34,111 nt of DNA from an uncultured Capnocytophaga sp. GTDB taxonomy: Bacteria; Bacteroidota; Bacteroidia; Flavobacteriales; Flavobacteriaceae. The notes beneath the pieces are model-generated. The model had not been told where the DNA came from. It searched no databases and saw only the letters and a list, made by a program, of their open reading frames with translations. The DNA lies in assembly GCF_938029845.1 (NCBI RefSeq), contig NZ_CALHGG010000124.1:1-34111 (forward strand). Reading direction: 5' to 3'. Every line of letters begins with the position of its first letter. Positions within the stretch are counted from its first letter, which is position 1. Shown piece after piece: positions 31,801-34,111 of the stretch. The position numbers were made by a program, and so were the translations under genes.

Positions 31801-34111
31801 TCTGTGTGGGTACAGACCCTGCTACAGGTATCCTTAATATACAGCTTTCTAACCAGATAACCCTGCCTGTATATGTCACAGTGACCAAACAGGGTGGAGG
31901 ACAAGTAGTGAAGTATCTGGCTAATACAGAAGCCTTACGTAGTTCTGAGAACTTGACAGGAACAGATCTTACTAAGCTCAGAACTTTGGGCAAGGGTACC
32001 TATGAGGTGACTATACAACCTCAATCACGTACGCAGTGTACTTCACCTGCAAGAACGATAGAAATTAAGGAAGTACCTCAGCTTAAGATACTTTCTACCA
32101 CTTATAAGGATCCTTCTTGTGGTCCTAGCAAGCAGGTATCTGTAACCTACCAAGGAGGTACCCCTCCTTATACAGTAAAGCTATCAGGTGATAATGTTTC
32201 TGTAAATATTAATAATGGCACTTCCTTAACTGCTACTATTAACTTTGACGATCCTCGCTTTACCCCTGCAATAGGTACTAAGAACTATACAGTAGAGGTG
32301 ATAGATAGTAATAGTTGTACAGTGTCCAGGGCAGTGGTCTATAAGTTACAAGCACAACCTACTTTTACTCATACAAGTACTCCTGCGGATTGTGCTCCTA
32401 ATGCAGGTACTATCAAAATGACTCTTAACAATCCTCAGTTTGATCCTGCTAGGTATACAGTACAATATGCTATCCAAAAACAAGTAGGAAATGCTTACCC
32501 TACAACAGACACTTGGATCAAACAGTCTTATCCTAATGGTACCTTTACAGGTCTTACCGCAGGTAAGTATCGCCTAAGAGTATATTATACAAGAGCAGGT
32601 GTTACTTGTTCTTATCCAGCTGAATCCTATCAGACACTTAATAATGGTCGCTTAGAATATCTTACTGGACCTGACTTTGATAATAAGGAAGAAACAATCA
32701 CAGAGGGAGCAGGTCCACTTAAGGGTTTTGCAATGGTTTCTCACTTGGCTTGTAAGCCTTTGGAAGATAATCCTACAAACCATGCACATGCTTCTATAAA
32801 AATTTCCAACCTATCAGGAGGTAATGGTACTTCTGGTGGAGTAGGTCCAGGAGGAAAGTATCAAGTAAGCTTGGATGGAGGTACTACTTGGGATGCAGCG
32901 CCACCTTCTATGTCAGGAGTAGGCTTTGTGGCTAACGATTTACGTTTTGATAATGTGCCTGTTGGTACTTATACCGTAAAAGTTAGAAGCAAAGCGCCAG
33001 CAGGAGGAGTAGCACCTTGTGAAATTTCATTTACAATACAAGTAGAAGCACCTTTGGCAAAACCTACCTTTGATACTAATATAGTATATGATTGTGATGG
33101 TGCTGCACGAGTAACTTATTCAAATGAACGTAATGACTATAGTTATCATATAGAGACTGCCAATAATCAAGCCTCTCTGCCTACTGAGTGGAATGGTAAC
33201 TATGAGCGTGTAGGCGCTCTAGGAGAGCAAACATTCCTTAAGACTGATGCAGGAACCACTAAGTATTCACGTATCTTCTATAAGAAAAAAGTCAATCCTA
33301 AGAAACTCCTCTTCCGTGAGGACTTTGGGCAAGGAGTTGCTACTAATTTTGCAGGATTAGGACGTGATTCTGATACCGCTATCTCTCCTAATTTGACTTA
33401 TGGATATCCTTGTTCCTTAGGTCCTAATAAGTATGCAATATTAGGATATAGTGATTTCCATCATATATGGTGGTCAGGAATAGGACCTTGTGGAATAAAT
33501 GCAAGTAACCCTTCTCAACAGGTCTTCTGGATAGCTGATGCCCCTAAGGATCATACCTCTGGTGGCACTCAGGATAAGGGACGCTATATGTATATAGATA
33601 TGGGTACTAACCTTGGACTTGGAGAGACCCTTTATGAAAAGACAGTAGATATAGAACCCAATGCACCTATAGGCTTTGAGGTATATGTATTGAACTTGAA
33701 TAGAATGAATGCTCCTGCAAGTTATTGTGGTACAGTACCAACTAAACCAAATATTCGTGTGAGAGTATTGGATGCCAATACTAATGTAGAGTTAGGACAA
33801 GTAACTTCTGGTGATATACCTTATAATTCATTAGGTAATACCGAGTGGGTGCGTGTTTCTTCTGAAACTATAGGAGATATTAACCCAGGTAACGTTACTC
33901 GTGTAAAAATACAAATACAAAATACACGTAACCACTGGTGTGGTAATGATTTTGCCATAGATGATATAGAAGTATGGCAAGGACCTGTACATTGTCCTAC
34001 CTTACATGTGGATGCTACATTTAACCTTGAAGCTGGTAAAGAGCTCAAAATCACATCTCTTACGGAGACTGAAGAGAGTTGTAATGGTAAGGATGATGGT
34101 AAGATAGAGGC
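28893..34111 (+). CDS. Giant cell-surface/adhesin protein, SprB-like, 3' end outside window
   Basis: Open from ATG 28893 to the window end: 1739 full codons without a stop, C-terminus missing. Signal peptide MKLKIFFQYALTAALLVLVG, then TTALAQ. An N-terminal adhesin-type domain (about 25-480) includes WARLYWAGH and GAGWALVVVYE. A DUF11-like stretch (about 502-619, PKLEVLLPKNLSYEGIEG) follows. An Ig-like unit lies at about 656-729. A SprB-repeat-like unit with GGTPPYTVKL is near 1090, and further Cys-containing beta units follow. A jelly-roll-like domain runs about 1475-1690 (FREDFGQG to FAIDDIEVWQG), and a new SprB-like repeat begins (SCNGKDDGKI) at the window edge. This matches large T9SS gliding/adhesion proteins; the family assignment and type-B C-terminus cannot be checked here. 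Confidence 0.85.
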   Translation, partial: MKLKIFFQYALTAALLVLVGTTALAQAGFSTAFDNGGKTIRGNYQLIGNQSDASYNLNLPVIDNCPSTVKWARLYWAGHAGGGNIDQVRLKGPGGLNRAVQAGGGHKESNAVVWNDADYLIYRVQFTTGRDLDIRVTIQEPNLGVAGWCRGYPSNSNYAEWSGDNTGQGREAILFKVNNMRAAGINKIKFNYSTWWFGSKGDNVAILVEGYKGGTMQRSGYDWVNVGGTRVGTYTFDPVDITQVGGGCRPDPGNVGDFEYTFNDGRLIWYKPDGTRYVAGQNEDLDPTKTIVNDGTRVTDDSYYYKWADVTADLQALATAGNLNGAYEVDGIYNEGGASWKFGAGWALVVVYENPKLGEERIIKIQDGFQRVGAGAATTSEDTFSGYLKPIRGSELFGQVTLGGEPNVPGDNFKVNTTQISYNGRTPSNFLNGTVTIHNEAAQVNNRGWDVSIFGNDNIIPVGSTFFKTTYVANEGGYDAFIKIVNAVSAVTVHPVYDIETKVLNTANVDIEGQRVPLNTEAKYQIKMRNISRDSITSPKLEVLLPKNLSYEGIEGALPAGVSTPTSTNVAGQTLLTFNMTPGALPNRASDFKTITIKVKTTNDCNALIDACSNRLSIQPKLIYTTANPTENKEQLSHKKLADCTPAATTFYIEDAPCGQSSRNTLPYCAAFELDGGAGYTSYKWTKQGQGVVSTSQRYQVNAVGTYILERTGGPADCANVSTKTYIIQPRTGNDALHPLRNNDKVVEKQTCNNTGLDYLQVALCGTYVDLTAADTGLPDDKVEWYKYTGSTSQLVSSCPPASVGVEPGNWSKLGTGNTFRLQASEVHNNGTHFAILLKHPSGCNLDYYFRAYKSEMTYSLDKENIMPLNCGSGAGARGWLKISRIPDTNYQYKVEGPSNSIGWTDVPGQSFEREVTVAGRYKVTLRPKLAPGASQYQNNVCNFENTIDVEATTSTNTNPNFTLSKTDVLCVGTDPATGILNIQLSNQITLPVYVTVTKQGGGQVVKYLANTEALRSSENLTGTDLTKLRTLGKGTYEVTIQPQSRTQCTSPARTIEIKEVPQLKILSTTYKDPSCGPSKQVSVTYQGGTPPYTVKLSGDNVSVNINNGTSLTATINFDDPRFTPAIGTKNYTVEVIDSNSCTVSRAVVYKLQAQPTFTHTSTPADCAPNAGTIKMTLNNPQFDPARYTVQYAIQKQVGNAYPTTDTWIKQSYPNGTFTGLTAGKYRLRVYYTRAGVTCSYPAESYQTLNNGRLEYLTGPDFDNKEETITEGAGPLKGFAMVSHLACKPLEDNPTNHAHASIKISNLSGGNGTSGGVGPGGKYQVSLDGGTTWDAAPPSMSGVGFVANDLRFDNVPVGTYTVKVRSKAPAGGVAPCEISFTIQVEAPLAKPTFDTNIVYDCDGAARVTYSNERNDYSYHIETANNQASLPTEWNGNYERVGALGEQTFLKTDAGTTKYSRIFYKKKVNPKKLLFREDFGQGVATNFAGLGRDSDTAISPNLTYGYPCSLGPNKYAILGYSDFHHIWWSGIGPCGINASNPSQQVFWIADAPKDHTSGGTQDKGRYMYIDMGTNLGLGETLYEKTVDIEPNAPIGFEVYVLNLNRMNAPASYCGTVPTKPNIRVRVLDANTNVELGQVTSGDIPYNSLGNTEWVRVSSETIGDINPGNVTRVKIQIQNTRNHWCGNDFAIDDIEVWQGPVHCPTLHVDATFNLEAGKELKITSLTETEESCNGKDDGKIE

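Overview
The window looks like a chromosomal piece of a Bacteroidota genome, most likely class Flavobacteriia and plausibly Capnocytophaga or a close relative. The signs are repeated TAnnTTTG (-7) promoter elements with almost no Shine-Dalgarno sequences, a PorP/SprF protein beside type IX secretion (T9SS) style surface proteins, a lipoprotein with a charged export-like signal after its +1 Cys, and the general style of the housekeeping proteins. The genus is inferred from protein flavour, not proven. No rRNA, tRNA, CRISPR, prophage or transposase was found.

Layout. (a) 1-3550, plus strand: glutamate racemase (murI) and alanyl-tRNA synthetase (alaS), closed by a 14-bp bidirectional terminator. 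(b) 3559-7520: an unknown polytopic membrane protein (minus) divergent from feoA-feoB ferrous iron uptake (plus). (c) 7591-13216, plus strand: lemA, then a tightly overlapping run of an M48 protease, a FabZ-like hotdog dehydratase, a small HTH-like protein, an ABC ATPase, an ABC-2 permease, a YbgC-like thioesterase and an OmpR-type regulator whose phospho-acceptor Asp is Asn. The middle genes resemble the accessory/export part of aryl-polyene or flexirubin pigment clusters, but no core synthase lies in the window. (d) 13225-20521, minus strand: recQ, a small secreted protein, glnS, a secreted CAP/SCP protein and a lipoprotein with seven 83-residue repeats, all separated by 16-65 nt. (e) 20559-23981: kpsF (plus) converging on pbpC (minus), with an overlapping hairpin between them. 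(f) 23945-24759: an 815-nt gene-free stretch with palindromic repeats and two promoter-like sites. (g) 24760-34111, plus strand: an Ig-like protein with a type-B-like C-terminus, a PorP/SprF protein fused to a SPOR-like domain, a 200-bp array of 8-bp repeats, and a very large cell-surface/adhesin gene that stays open for 1739 codons and runs off the window.

How the genes fit together. The cell-envelope theme is strong: peptidoglycan precursor (murI), KDO/LPS (kpsF), glycan polymerisation (pbpC), membrane protease (M48), iron uptake, surface lipoprotein, and T9SS-type export and adhesion. The most novel points are the PorP/SprF-SPOR fusion between two candidate T9SS substrates, a RecQ that has lost all four zinc-binding cysteines, the M48 protease coupled to a pigment/lipid-like operon ending in a pseudo-receiver regulator, and several short tandem or palindromic repeat families sitting exactly at gene boundaries.
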